From: CAZJNX01 sp964547415 | GTDB taxonomy: Bacteria > Pseudomonadota > Alphaproteobacteria > Rhizobiales > Amorphaceae | Reading direction: 5' to 3' | Length of the DNA: 49,729 nucleotides | Assembly (NCBI GenBank): GCA_964547415.1 | Contig: CAZJNX010000003.1 | Span: 1 to 49,729 of the forward strand | Shown: in pieces, positions 42,802 through 49,729 of the stretch | Layout: each line of letters begins with the position of its first letter | How positions within the stretch are numbered: the stretch's first letter is position 1 | Program-made: the position numbers and the translations under genes | Notes under the pieces: model-generated | The model's database searches: none | What the model saw: the letters and a program-made list of their open reading frames with translations, nothing else | What the model was told of the DNA's origin: nothing

Positions 42802-44358
42802 TCAGCCCGGGCCGAGGGGGAGGCCGGCAAGGTACCAGCCGATGAGGAGCAGGGTCCACGCCACCCAGAGGACCACGGTGTAGGGCAGCATCAGGGCGAC
42901 GATGGTGCCGATCCCCGCGTCCTTCACGTAGCGCTGGGCAAAGCCCACCATCACCCCGAGGTAGACGTTGAGCGGGGTGATGACGTTGGCCGGGCTGTCG
43001 CCGACCCGGTAGGCGGCGAGCACGAGGTCCGGGTCGCCGCCGAGGCGCATGAACAGGGGGATGAACACGGGCGCGAAGATCGCCCACTTGGCGACCGCTC
43101 CGCTGATCACGAGGTCCACGATGAACACCGTGAGGACGAACAGGATGATGTAGCCCACGGCGTTGATCGGCACCGTCTCCAGGAAGTCGGCGAGCACCGC
43201 CGCGAGGACGGTCGCCATGTTGGTGTAGTTGAAGAAGGCGATGAACTGGGAGATCACCAGGAGAAGGAAGATGAGCCCGGCGAGGCCGGAAAACGTCTTG
43301 ACGATGAAGCCGATCGCCTCGCTCACCGAGTTCACCGTGCCCGCGCCCTTGCCGTAGGCGTAGCCGACGAAGAGGAACAGGAGGCTGATGAGGACGATCA
43401 GCCCGCTCATGAACGGTGAGCCCGACATGATCTCGCCGGTCTCCGGGTGGCGCAGCGGGGCGCCGGGGGGCGCGGTGAGGAGGGCGACCACCACCAGGAA
43501 GCCGAGGAGGGCGTAGCCCGCGTTCTTCAGCCCCTTCCGCTCGCCCTCGGTGAGATCCGTCCCCTCCTCGATCCTGGCGCCGCCCTCGTAGGGGCCGAGG
43601 TGCGGCTCCACGAACTTCTCCGTCAGCACCGTGCAGACGATGCCCATCAGGATCGACGGGACGATCATGAACCACAGGTTGCCGACGAGGTTGATCTCGG
43701 CGGCCGGGTCCGCGAGGCGGATCGCGTCGTTCGTCATCTCCACCAGCAGCGCGTCCGTGGGGGTGACGAACACGTTGACGAGGAAGACGCCCGCGACGCC
43801 GGAAAAGGCGGCGGCGAGGCCCGCGAGCGGGTGCCGCCCGAGGCTGTGGAAGGCGGCTGCGCCGAGGGGCACGAGGACGAGGTAGCCCGCGTCCGCCGCG
43901 ATCGAGGAGACGACGCCGAGCATCACCACGATGAAGGTGAAGATCGACCGCGGGGCGACCTTCACGATCTGTTTCACGAGGGTGGCGACGAGACCGGACT
44001 GCTCGGCGAGGCCGACGCCCACCATCGCGACGATGATGACGCCGACGGCGCCGAAGCCGAGGAAGTTCGCCACCGGCGAGGTCACCATGAAGGCGATGCC
44101 GTCGACCGACAGGAGGTTCCTGACCGCCGTCGTCACCGGGGCGACCGCGCCCGTCACCGGATCGACCCGCTCATAGGTGACGGACACCCCGAGGAGGGAG
44201 AGGACCGCCGACAGGGCGACCACGATCCCGATCAGGATCAGGAAGATGACGGCGGGATGGGGCACCGCGTTGCCCACCCGCTCGATCCCGTCGAGGAAGG
44301 CGTCGAGGGCGCCGCGGGGCCTACCCCCCGGCACGCCGCTTGCGGGTACGTTGGTCAT
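42802..44358 (-). CDS. AbgT-family transporter
   Basis: The protein has 518 residues and about 12 membrane segments. Family hallmarks are DGIERVGNAVPHPAVIFL at the N-terminus, SSIAADAGYLVLVPL, and the C-terminal SPANVITPLNVYLG. AbgT members take up p-aminobenzoyl-glutamate, or export sulfonamides in some species. The ATG at 44358 is set by the N-terminal MTNVPASG and a GGACGGAG ribosome site; in-frame sequence further upstream is Arg/Pro-rich and not membrane-protein-like. Co-transcribed with the M20 peptidase downstream. Confidence 0.92.
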   Translation of the reverse strand: MTNVPASGVPGGRPRGALDAFLDGIERVGNAVPHPAVIFLILIGIVVALSAVLSLLGVSVTYERVDPVTGAVAPVTTAVRNLLSVDGIAFMVTSPVANFLGFGAVGVIIVAMVGVGLAEQSGLVATLVKQIVKVAPRSIFTFIVVMLGVVSSIAADAGYLVLVPLGAAAFHSLGRHPLAGLAAAFSGVAGVFLVNVFVTPTDALLVEMTNDAIRLADPAAEINLVGNLWFMIVPSILMGIVCTVLTEKFVEPHLGPYEGGARIEEGTDLTEGERKGLKNAGYALLGFLVVVALLTAPPGAPLRHPETGEIMSGSPFMSGLIVLISLLFLFVGYAYGKGAGTVNSVSEAIGFIVKTFSGLAGLIFLLLVISQFIAFFNYTNMATVLAAVLADFLETVPINAVGYIILFVLTVFIVDLVISGAVAKWAIFAPVFIPLFMRLGGDPDLVLAAYRVGDSPANVITPLNVYLGVMVGFAQRYVKDAGIGTIVALMLPYTVVLWVAWTLLLIGWYLAGLPLGPG

Positions 44359-44666
44359 TCGCTCCGTCCGGTGGGCCTTTCGCGGGGAGAGCCTTTCGGT
44401 GTCGCCGGGCCGGTGGCGACCCGCCCGCTGGCGCGGGGCGACGTCCGGGCGGTCCGGCGGGCGAGGCGCCACTGTTCCACGGGGCCCTGTCCGGACAAAG
44501 CCGCCGCCCTTTGCCGGGCGTTCCGGCCGCTTTGCAGGGGCGGCGCGGCCGCTGTCCCCGCCTTGATGGCGTCCGCGCCCGGTGAAACAACGCGCCGCGC
44601 CGCACTCGACCGCCCCGCCGGCGCCTGCGCGCGCGGGGGCGGGCCACTGGATCACAGGCCCATCGC
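44359..44666. promoter_or_regulatory. Divergent intergenic region, AbgT / SLC13 carriers
   Basis: 308 bp between divergent transporter genes. No gene is supported; the open frames here are extensions of the neighbours in low-complexity Arg/Pro sequence. It must contain at least the promoters of the AbgT-M20 operon and of the SLC13 gene. It is GC-rich throughout and no clear promoter boxes or operators were seen. Confidence 0.4.
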
Positions 44667-46517
44667 ATGTCCGACAGCACGACCCTCCTTCTCATCATCC
44701 TCGCCGCTGTCACCCTCTTCATCTGGGGGCGGCTGCCGGTGATGCTGGTGGCGCTCGGGGTGTCGGTGGCGCTTTTCTTCACCGGCCTCGTGACGGTGGA
44801 CCAGGCCTTCGCGGGTTTCGGCGACCCGGTCATCATCTTCATCGCGGGCCTGTTCGTCATCGCGGTCGGCCTCGAGAAGACCGGGGTGACCGCCTGGGTC
44901 GGGCAGTGGCTGTCGCAGGTGGTCAAGGACAGCCCGCTGAAGCTGTCGGTGCTCACCGTCCTCATCGTGGCGGTGCTCTCGCCCCTCATCTCCATGTCGG
45001 GCGCGGTCGCGGCCTTCGTGCCGGTGGTGATGCTGATCGCGCTGCGGATGGGCGAGGCGCCGTCGAAGTACATGATGCCGCTCGCCTTCGCCTCGGGGGC
45101 GGGCTCCAAGCTCGCCCTCACGGGGACGCCCAAGAACGTCCTCATCGCGGACGCGTCCATGGAGGCGGGCTACGGCGGGTTCGGCTTCTTCGAGTTCGCC
45201 TGGGTCGGCGTGCCGCTGCTCCTCGGCACCGTCCTCATCGTGGCGCTCCTCGGGCGCCTTCTCCAACCGACCCGGCAGCCCGCCAACCTGCCGGCCGACT
45301 TCGGCCGCCACGCCGAGACCCTCGTGGAGCAGTACCGGCTCGGGGAGGGGGCGGTGCGCCTGCGCGTGCGGCCCGGGTCGCCCCTTGCGGGCACGCGGCG
45401 GGACGGGCTCGACCCCTCGCCGTTCGGCGACCTGTCCGTGATCGCCGTCAGCGACGGGACGACGGGCGAGCCGGTGCGGCGACAGGAGCTGAAGGCGGGC
45501 GACGTCCTCGTCGTGCGCGGGGAACCGGCGGCGAGCGCAGCGCTCGCAACGGCCATGAGCCTCGCCCCGGTGGACGAGGGCGAGGGGTCGGTGTCCGACA
45601 CCCTCTTCAACCGGAACTCGGGCCTCGCGGAGGTCGTGGTGCCGCCGCGCTCGCCCCTGATCGGCCAGACCATGATGCCCGGCATGGTGACGGAGAGCGG
45701 GGACCTCGTGGTGCTCGCCATCCACCGCAACGGGGAGGAACTCGCAAGTGCCCACCACGGCGAGGTGGTCCGCCCGACCGACGCCGTGATCCGGGCCGGC
45801 GACCAGCTCCTCCTGCAGGGGACGTGGACGGCGCTCGACACCCACCTGAAGAGCCCCGAGGTGCTGGTCGTCGATTCGCCCGACCTGGTGCGGCGCCAGG
45901 CCGTCCCCCTCGGGCTCGGTTCGAAGGCGATGCTCGCCATCGTGGCGGCGATGGTGGTGGTGCTCGCCACCGGCGTCCTGCCCGCGGCGGTGGGCGTGCT
46001 GCTCGCCGCCATGGCCACCATCGGCCTTCGCATCCTGTCGGTCGAGGAGGCCTACCGGGCGATCGACTGGAACACGGTGATCCTGGTGGCGGCGATGATG
46101 CCGCTGTCGACCGCGATGTACCAGTCGGGGACGGCGGAGGCGCTGGCCGAACTCCTCGTCGCCGTCATCGGGGACGCGGGGCCGGTGGCGCTTCTCGTCG
46201 GGCTGTTCCTGTTCACGATGGTGCTCGGGCAGGTGATCTCAAACACGGCGACGGCGCTGATCCTCATCCCGATCGCGGTTGCCTCGGCGATGGAGTTCGG
46301 CATCTCCGCCCAGCCGGTGCTGATGAGCCTCAACGTGGGCGCCTCGGCCGCGTTCCTGACGCCGGTGGCGACGCCGCCCAACCTCATCGTGATGGGCCCG
46401 GGGAGCTACCGTTTCGGCGACTACTGGAAGCTCGGCATCTGCCTTGCCTTCCTCTACTTCCTCGTCGCCGTCTTCTGGGTCCCCTTCGTCTGGCCGTTGT
46501 CGCCCTGGGGCGCGTGA
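44667..46517 (+). CDS. SLC13/DASS-family anion carrier with two RCK_C domains
   Basis: The protein has 616 residues. N- and C-terminal membrane halves carry the paired motifs SGAGSKLALTGTPKNVL and SAAFLTPVATPPNLIV, the substrate and sodium sites of divalent-anion:sodium symporters. Between them (about 210-400) lie two cytoplasmic RCK_C-type domains (VRLRVRPGSPLAGTRR and LAEVVVPPRSPLIGQTMM), which bind small ligands. This layout matches the large YfbS/SAC1-like carriers for sulfate or dicarboxylates. Substrate not determinable. The start ATG follows only a weak ACAGG site. Confidence 0.9.
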   Translation: MSDSTTLLLIILAAVTLFIWGRLPVMLVALGVSVALFFTGLVTVDQAFAGFGDPVIIFIAGLFVIAVGLEKTGVTAWVGQWLSQVVKDSPLKLSVLTVLIVAVLSPLISMSGAVAAFVPVVMLIALRMGEAPSKYMMPLAFASGAGSKLALTGTPKNVLIADASMEAGYGGFGFFEFAWVGVPLLLGTVLIVALLGRLLQPTRQPANLPADFGRHAETLVEQYRLGEGAVRLRVRPGSPLAGTRRDGLDPSPFGDLSVIAVSDGTTGEPVRRQELKAGDVLVVRGEPAASAALATAMSLAPVDEGEGSVSDTLFNRNSGLAEVVVPPRSPLIGQTMMPGMVTESGDLVVLAIHRNGEELASAHHGEVVRPTDAVIRAGDQLLLQGTWTALDTHLKSPEVLVVDSPDLVRRQAVPLGLGSKAMLAIVAAMVVVLATGVLPAAVGVLLAAMATIGLRILSVEEAYRAIDWNTVILVAAMMPLSTAMYQSGTAEALAELLVAVIGDAGPVALLVGLFLFTMVLGQVISNTATALILIPIAVASAMEFGISAQPVLMSLNVGASAAFLTPVATPPNLIVMGPGSYRFGDYWKLGICLAFLYFLVAVFWVPFVWPLSPWGA

Positions 46518-47011
46518 GCCCGGCCGCCCGGCCGAGCGGGGCCGGGACGCCGCGCGGCGGGGTGCCCCGACCGCCCCGTGGAAAGGGGACGGGCCGACGG
46601 GCCTGGCCGCGGGCGGGGGACGGTGCGTCGGGGATCGGCGCGATCGGTCGGGCGATGGGGGGAGGGTGGCGCAAAGACCGCGCGGTCCGGCGGGTGGCCC
46701 CTGCGACAAGCGCAACGGCGCGTTCCGTCGGGACGCCAACTCGACATCCGCACCGGTGCGCCGCGCCGGAGCGGATCGGAAAGGCAGCCGAAGCGGAGGC
46801 ACCCGGTGCTGCCCGATCGGCGGAACGCGGCGACGGTCCCGCGGAAGGCCGGCGGAACGCGCCCGTCCCGTGATGCCCCGGGTCCGGCGACTGATGGCCC
46901 GGGTCCGGCGACGCCGTGGAAACGGACGACCGCGGGTGGATCACGCGGCGAGGCGCCCGATGAAGGGGAAGCGAGCGGCCCCGTCGGGGCCCGCTCCGTC
47001 GGCCGCGGGCG
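46518..47011. other. Noncoding-looking stretch between SLC13 carrier and lipoprotein gene
   Basis: 494 bp without a gene I can support. Open frames on both strands are Arg/Pro/Gly-rich, lack ribosome sites and match no family. The two flanking genes converge here, so this is a shared downstream region. It contains a 21-bp tandem duplication (listed separately) and no clear terminator with a T tract. Confidence 0.5.
46871..46912. repeat. 21-bp tandem duplication
   Basis: Two adjacent units (46871-46891 and 46892-46912), each beginning TGATG and ending CCCGGGTCCGGCGAC, differ at a single base (C versus G at unit position 6). Located in the noncoding stretch between converging genes. Probably a replication slippage product. 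Confidence 0.8.
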
Positions 47012-47719
47012 CTACTTGACGGCGCGAGGCGGGCGGCGGTCCTGCTGGCCGTACACGCGCTTCTTGACCCAGTCGCTGTTCTCGATGTCGCCCGGCTCCG
47101 GAAGGGGGGCGCTCTCGGACGGGGTGCGGTAGGTGTCCGGCGGCTCCACCAGGTACTGGCGCGGCCGCGCCTCGCCTGTTTCCGTCAGGATCTCCCTGCT
47201 CGAGCTGCGCCCGCGGAAGGTCTTGGCGAGCTCGGCCGGCGACAGGCGGAAGTGCTGGGGCCGGTTGGAATCGAACGTGTCGGCCCGCCGGGTCTGGCCG
47301 CCACCGGGCAGGCGCCCTTCCTGGACGGCCTCGGGGGACAGACGCGCCTGCTGGCTCTCGCTCAGCGAGTTGTCGTACGCCCGCTGCCACTCGCCCCGCT
47401 CGCTGTTCGCGCGGCGGCGCGCCGCCTCCGCCTCGTCCGGATCGTCCGGCCAGTCGACGTCCGTGGCGGCCACCGCGGCCTCGCGCGGCTCGGGCGCGGG
47501 CAGCTCCCGCGAGGGCGGCATGGCGAGGGGGGCGCGCGTCTCGTACTCGATGGGCGGCGACTTGCGCGAGACGATGCCGGCCGCGCCGAGGAGGATGCCG
47601 AACGCCGTGTCCTCGTTGCGCTCGGGCAGCTCGGACCGGTCGTCCTCGAAATAGTTGTAGCTGGTGTTGCAGCCCGCGAGCAGCGCGGCGACGGCGACGA
47701 CTGAAAGGACGTGCTTCAT
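47012..47719 (-). CDS. Lipoprotein linked to lspA-ileS (DUF3035-like)
   Basis: The protein has 235 residues. The N-terminus MKHVLSVVAVAALLAGC is a lipoprotein signal with lipobox LAGC (Cys17). The mature part is charged and low in structure, with NEDTAFGILLGAAGIVSRK near residue 35 and SPAELAKTFRGRSSSREIL near 155. In alphaproteobacteria a lipoprotein of this kind follows lspA and precedes M16 peptidase genes; the DUF3035 assignment is from context and memory. It starts 148 nt after the lspA stop, room for its own promoter. Function unknown. Confidence 0.8.
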   Translation of the reverse strand: MKHVLSVVAVAALLAGCNTSYNYFEDDRSELPERNEDTAFGILLGAAGIVSRKSPPIEYETRAPLAMPPSRELPAPEPREAAVAATDVDWPDDPDEAEAARRRANSERGEWQRAYDNSLSESQQARLSPEAVQEGRLPGGGQTRRADTFDSNRPQHFRLSPAELAKTFRGRSSSREILTETGEARPRQYLVEPPDTYRTPSESAPLPEPGDIENSDWVKKRVYGQQDRRPPRAVK

Positions 47720-47867
47720 GTGATCCACCGTTGGGCCCGTGCCCGTGATATGCCGCCGCGCGGGCGCGATTCGCCCGACCGTGCCACGCCGCGCTGAACG
47801 AAGCGTGAAGCCGCCCGCGGCCCCGGCCGGATACCCCGTCCCGGCCGCCGACGCACCCCCACGTCGC

Positions 47868-48410
47868 TCACGCCCGGCCCCGATCCGCTGTCCTCTCCCG
47901 GCCGAAGACCGCGTCGGCGAGGAGGAGGGCGACACCGACCACGATGGCGGCGTCCGCGACGTTGAACACGTACCAGGAGAAACGCCCCGCGTGGAAGTGC
48001 ACGAAATCCACAACGGCCCCGTAAACGACACGGTCGACGAGGTTGCCGAGGGCGCCGCCGAGCAGGAAGGCGAGGGCGAGGGCGAGGAGGCGGTGGCGCG
48101 CCCGCGCCATCCACACGGCGATGGCGAGGGAGGCGACGACCGTGAAGGCGACGAGAACGATCCGCCCCGTCTGCGTTTCCTGGGGAAAGAGCCCGTAGCT
48201 GATGCCGGGGTTCCACACGAGGACGAAGTCGAGGAAGGGGAGGATCTCCACGGGTCCGCGCCCGGCGAGGCCGAGGCCGTGGAGCACCCACAGCTTCATC
48301 GCCTGGTCGACGAGGAAGATGGCGAGCGCCAGGAGCGCCGCCGCCTTCAGGTGCGGAAAGCGCTCCGCGAGCGCGGCCCGCGGCCGGGGGGAGCGGGCGG
48401 GACCCGTCAC
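47868..48410 (-). CDS. lspA: Lipoprotein signal peptidase (signal peptidase II)
   Basis: The protein has 180 residues and four membrane segments. Catalytic aspartates are present in GNLVDRVVYG (D126) and FNVADAAI (D153), along with the conserved WNPGISYGLF. It removes signal peptides from prolipoproteins after lipid attachment, in the inner membrane. The GTG start overlaps the ileS stop (GTGA), giving translational coupling; the first 18 residues are Arg/Pro-rich and unusual, so a later start is possible. Confidence 0.95.
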   Translation of the reverse strand: MTGPARSPRPRAALAERFPHLKAAALLALAIFLVDQAMKLWVLHGLGLAGRGPVEILPFLDFVLVWNPGISYGLFPQETQTGRIVLVAFTVVASLAIAVWMARARHRLLALALAFLLGGALGNLVDRVVYGAVVDFVHFHAGRFSWYVFNVADAAIVVGVALLLADAVFGRERTADRGRA

Positions 48411-49729
48411 GCGGCCCGTCGCGCGCGCTCGAACTCGCGCATGGCCGCCGCGTCGCGCAGCGACAGGTCCGGGTAGTCGGCGTCCGTGCCCACCTCCGGC
48501 AGGATGCGCCAGGAGCGGGCGCAGCGCCGCCCCTCGGCCCGGCCGACGACGACGGACACGCCCGGCACGTCCTCGAGGCGGAAGGCGCCCGCCGGGCCCT
48601 CGCCGTCGGCGACCGAGGCCTGGCTCGTGATGACGACGTCCGCGAGCGAGATCGCCGGGTCGCGCAGGAGCGCGGCGAGGGCGGGGGCCGCCACGTGGAC
48701 GGTCGGGTGCGCCTCGAGGGAGGCGCCGATGCGCTTGTCCCGCCGCTCCACCTCGAGCGCGCCGAGCACCACGCGCCGCACCTGGCGGATCTTCTGCCAG
48801 CGGGCGGCGAGCGCCGGGTCGAGCCAGGCCGGGTCGATCCTGGGGAAGGTCTCCAGGTGGACCGACGTCGCCTCCGGGTGCCGCTCCAGCCACGCCTCCT
48901 CCATGGTGAAGGGGAGGATGGGCGCGAACCACTTCACGAGGCAGTCGAACTCCGCGGCCACCACCTGCAGCGCCGCGCGGCGCCGCGCCGAGGACGCCGG
49001 GTCACAGTAAAGGGCGTCCTTGCGGATGTCGAAGTGGAAGGCCGACAGGTCGATGGTCGCGAAGTTGAGCAGGAGCTGGTAGATCCGCTTGTAGTCGAAG
49101 GCGCGGTAGGCCTCTTCCACCTGGGGCGACAGCTCGGCGAGGCGGTGCATCATCAGCCGCTCGAGCTCGGGCATGTCGGCGCGCGCGACCTCCTCGCCCG
49201 GCTGGTGGTGGGCGAGGGTGCCGAGCATCCAGCGCACGGTGTTGCGCAGCTTGCGGTAGGCGTCGGCCTGGCCCTTCAGGATGCCCTCGCCGATCCGCTG
49301 GTCGTCGGCGTAATCCTGGGAGGCGACCCACAGGCGCAGGATGTCCGCGCCCGACTTCGCGATCACGTCCTGCGGCGCCACCGTGTTGCCGAGGGACTTC
49401 GACATCTTCCGCCCCTCCTCGTCCATCGTGAAGCCGTGGGTGACCACGATGTCGTAGGGGGCGCGCCCGCGGGTGCCGCAGGACTCGAGCAGCGAGGAGT
49501 GGAACCAGCCGCGGTGCTGGTCCGAGCCCTCGAGGTAGACGTCGGCGGGCCACTTGAGGTCCTCGCGGCGGTCGAGGACGAAGGCGTGGGTCGAACCCGA
49601 ATCGAACCACACGTCGAGGATGTCGGTGACCTTCTCCCACTCGGCCGGGTCGTGGTCGTCGCCGAGGAAGCGGGCGGCCGCGTTCTCGGCGAACCAGGCG
49701 TCGGCGCCCTCGGCCTCGAAGGCCTCGGC
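48407..49729 (-). CDS. ileS: Isoleucyl-tRNA synthetase, C-terminal part (cut by window edge)
   Basis: The frame is open to the end of the window, so only the last 440 codons are seen. The motif DVWFDSGSTH and the class I signature GRKMSKSLGNTVAP identify the C-terminal part of the catalytic domain. The anticodon-binding domain follows (ERLMMHRLAELSPQVEEAY). The end carries CARSWRILPEVG without the paired Cys of a zinc finger, a form I recall as usual in alphaproteobacteria. Charges tRNA-Ile. Overlaps lspA by four bases. Confidence 0.97.
   Translation of the reverse strand, partial: AEAFEAEGADAWFAENAAARFLGDDHDPAEWEKVTDILDVWFDSGSTHAFVLDRREDLKWPADVYLEGSDQHRGWFHSSLLESCGTRGRAPYDIVVTHGFTMDEEGRKMSKSLGNTVAPQDVIAKSGADILRLWVASQDYADDQRIGEGILKGQADAYRKLRNTVRWMLGTLAHHQPGEEVARADMPELERLMMHRLAELSPQVEEAYRAFDYKRIYQLLLNFATIDLSAFHFDIRKDALYCDPASSARRRAALQVVAAEFDCLVKWFAPILPFTMEEAWLERHPEATSVHLETFPRIDPAWLDPALAARWQKIRQVRRVVLGALEVERRDKRIGASLEAHPTVHVAAPALAALLRDPAISLADVVITSQASVADGEGPAGAFRLEDVPGVSVVVGRAEGRRCARSWRILPEVGTDADYPDLSLRDAAAMREFERARRAA

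Noticed and set aside
46578..47132. Open frames between the SLC13 and lipoprotein genes
   Set aside because: Low-complexity Arg/Gly/Pro products on both strands, no ribosome sites, partly overlapping well-supported genes.
1..49729. CRISPR array, tRNA/rRNA genes, insertion sequences
   Set aside because: No regularly spaced short repeats, no cloverleaf-like or rRNA segments and no transposase or terminal inverted repeats were seen on either strand.

Overview
The window is high-GC DNA (above 70% by eye) with one 100-N scaffold gap. It reads as the chromosome of an alphaproteobacterium, most likely Hyphomicrobiales. The reasons are a Porin_2-type porin, an ileS-lspA-lipoprotein neighbourhood, and a type VI secretion system (T6SS) of the Fha/PpkA/PppA class without a TssJ lipoprotein, as known from Agrobacterium. 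Genus is not determinable from the sequence alone.

About 892-31544 is a near-complete T6SS locus of two divergent units. The leftward unit runs vgrG - small uncharacterised protein - FHA protein (tagH) - tssK - tssL (with OmpA-like domain) - tssM - PP2C phosphatase (pppA) - giant receptor-like Ser/Thr kinase. Its genes overlap or lie within about 100 nt of each other. The rightward unit starts with an OmpA-domain lipid-free exported protein followed by a 10-bp hairpin, then tssA-tssB-tssC-hcp-tssE-tssF-tssG-clpV - membrane-anchored M23 peptidase - PAAR. No dedicated effector/immunity pair is visible.

The most interesting part is the regulatory circuit. The kinase carries an N-terminal class III adenylyl-cyclase domain with all six expected catalytic positions, then a kinase domain, one membrane segment and a very long, internally repeated, predicted periplasmic part. 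It is the natural writer, PppA the eraser and TagH (FHA) the reader of Thr phosphorylation. TssL has an N-terminal Arg-Thr-Val-Ile-Arg-Pro site. The cytoplasmic tail of the M23 peptidase has four similar Thr sites spaced exactly 19 residues apart (T12, T31, T50, T69). This suggests a T6SS-dedicated peptidoglycan hydrolase placed under the phospho-switch. The scaffold gap falls in a 270-bp repeat of the kinase gene. Repeat phase predicts a true gap of 78 bp (or 78 plus multiples of 270), which also restores the reading frame.

31560-34413 holds a decayed glutaminase (pseudogene), a Porin_2 porin and a small exported protein. 34447-46517 is a peptide/organic-anion uptake region: leucyl aminopeptidase plus a YfcC-type carrier, a divergent AraC-family regulator, a repeat-rich membrane protein, a small Cys-rich exported protein, an M20 dipeptidase plus an AbgT-type transporter, and an SLC13-type carrier with RCK_C domains. 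46518-47011 has no convincing gene. The right end is the housekeeping string lipoprotein - lspA - ileS, with ileS cut by the window edge. The first 891 bases hold a GC-rich direct repeat and no gene I can support.
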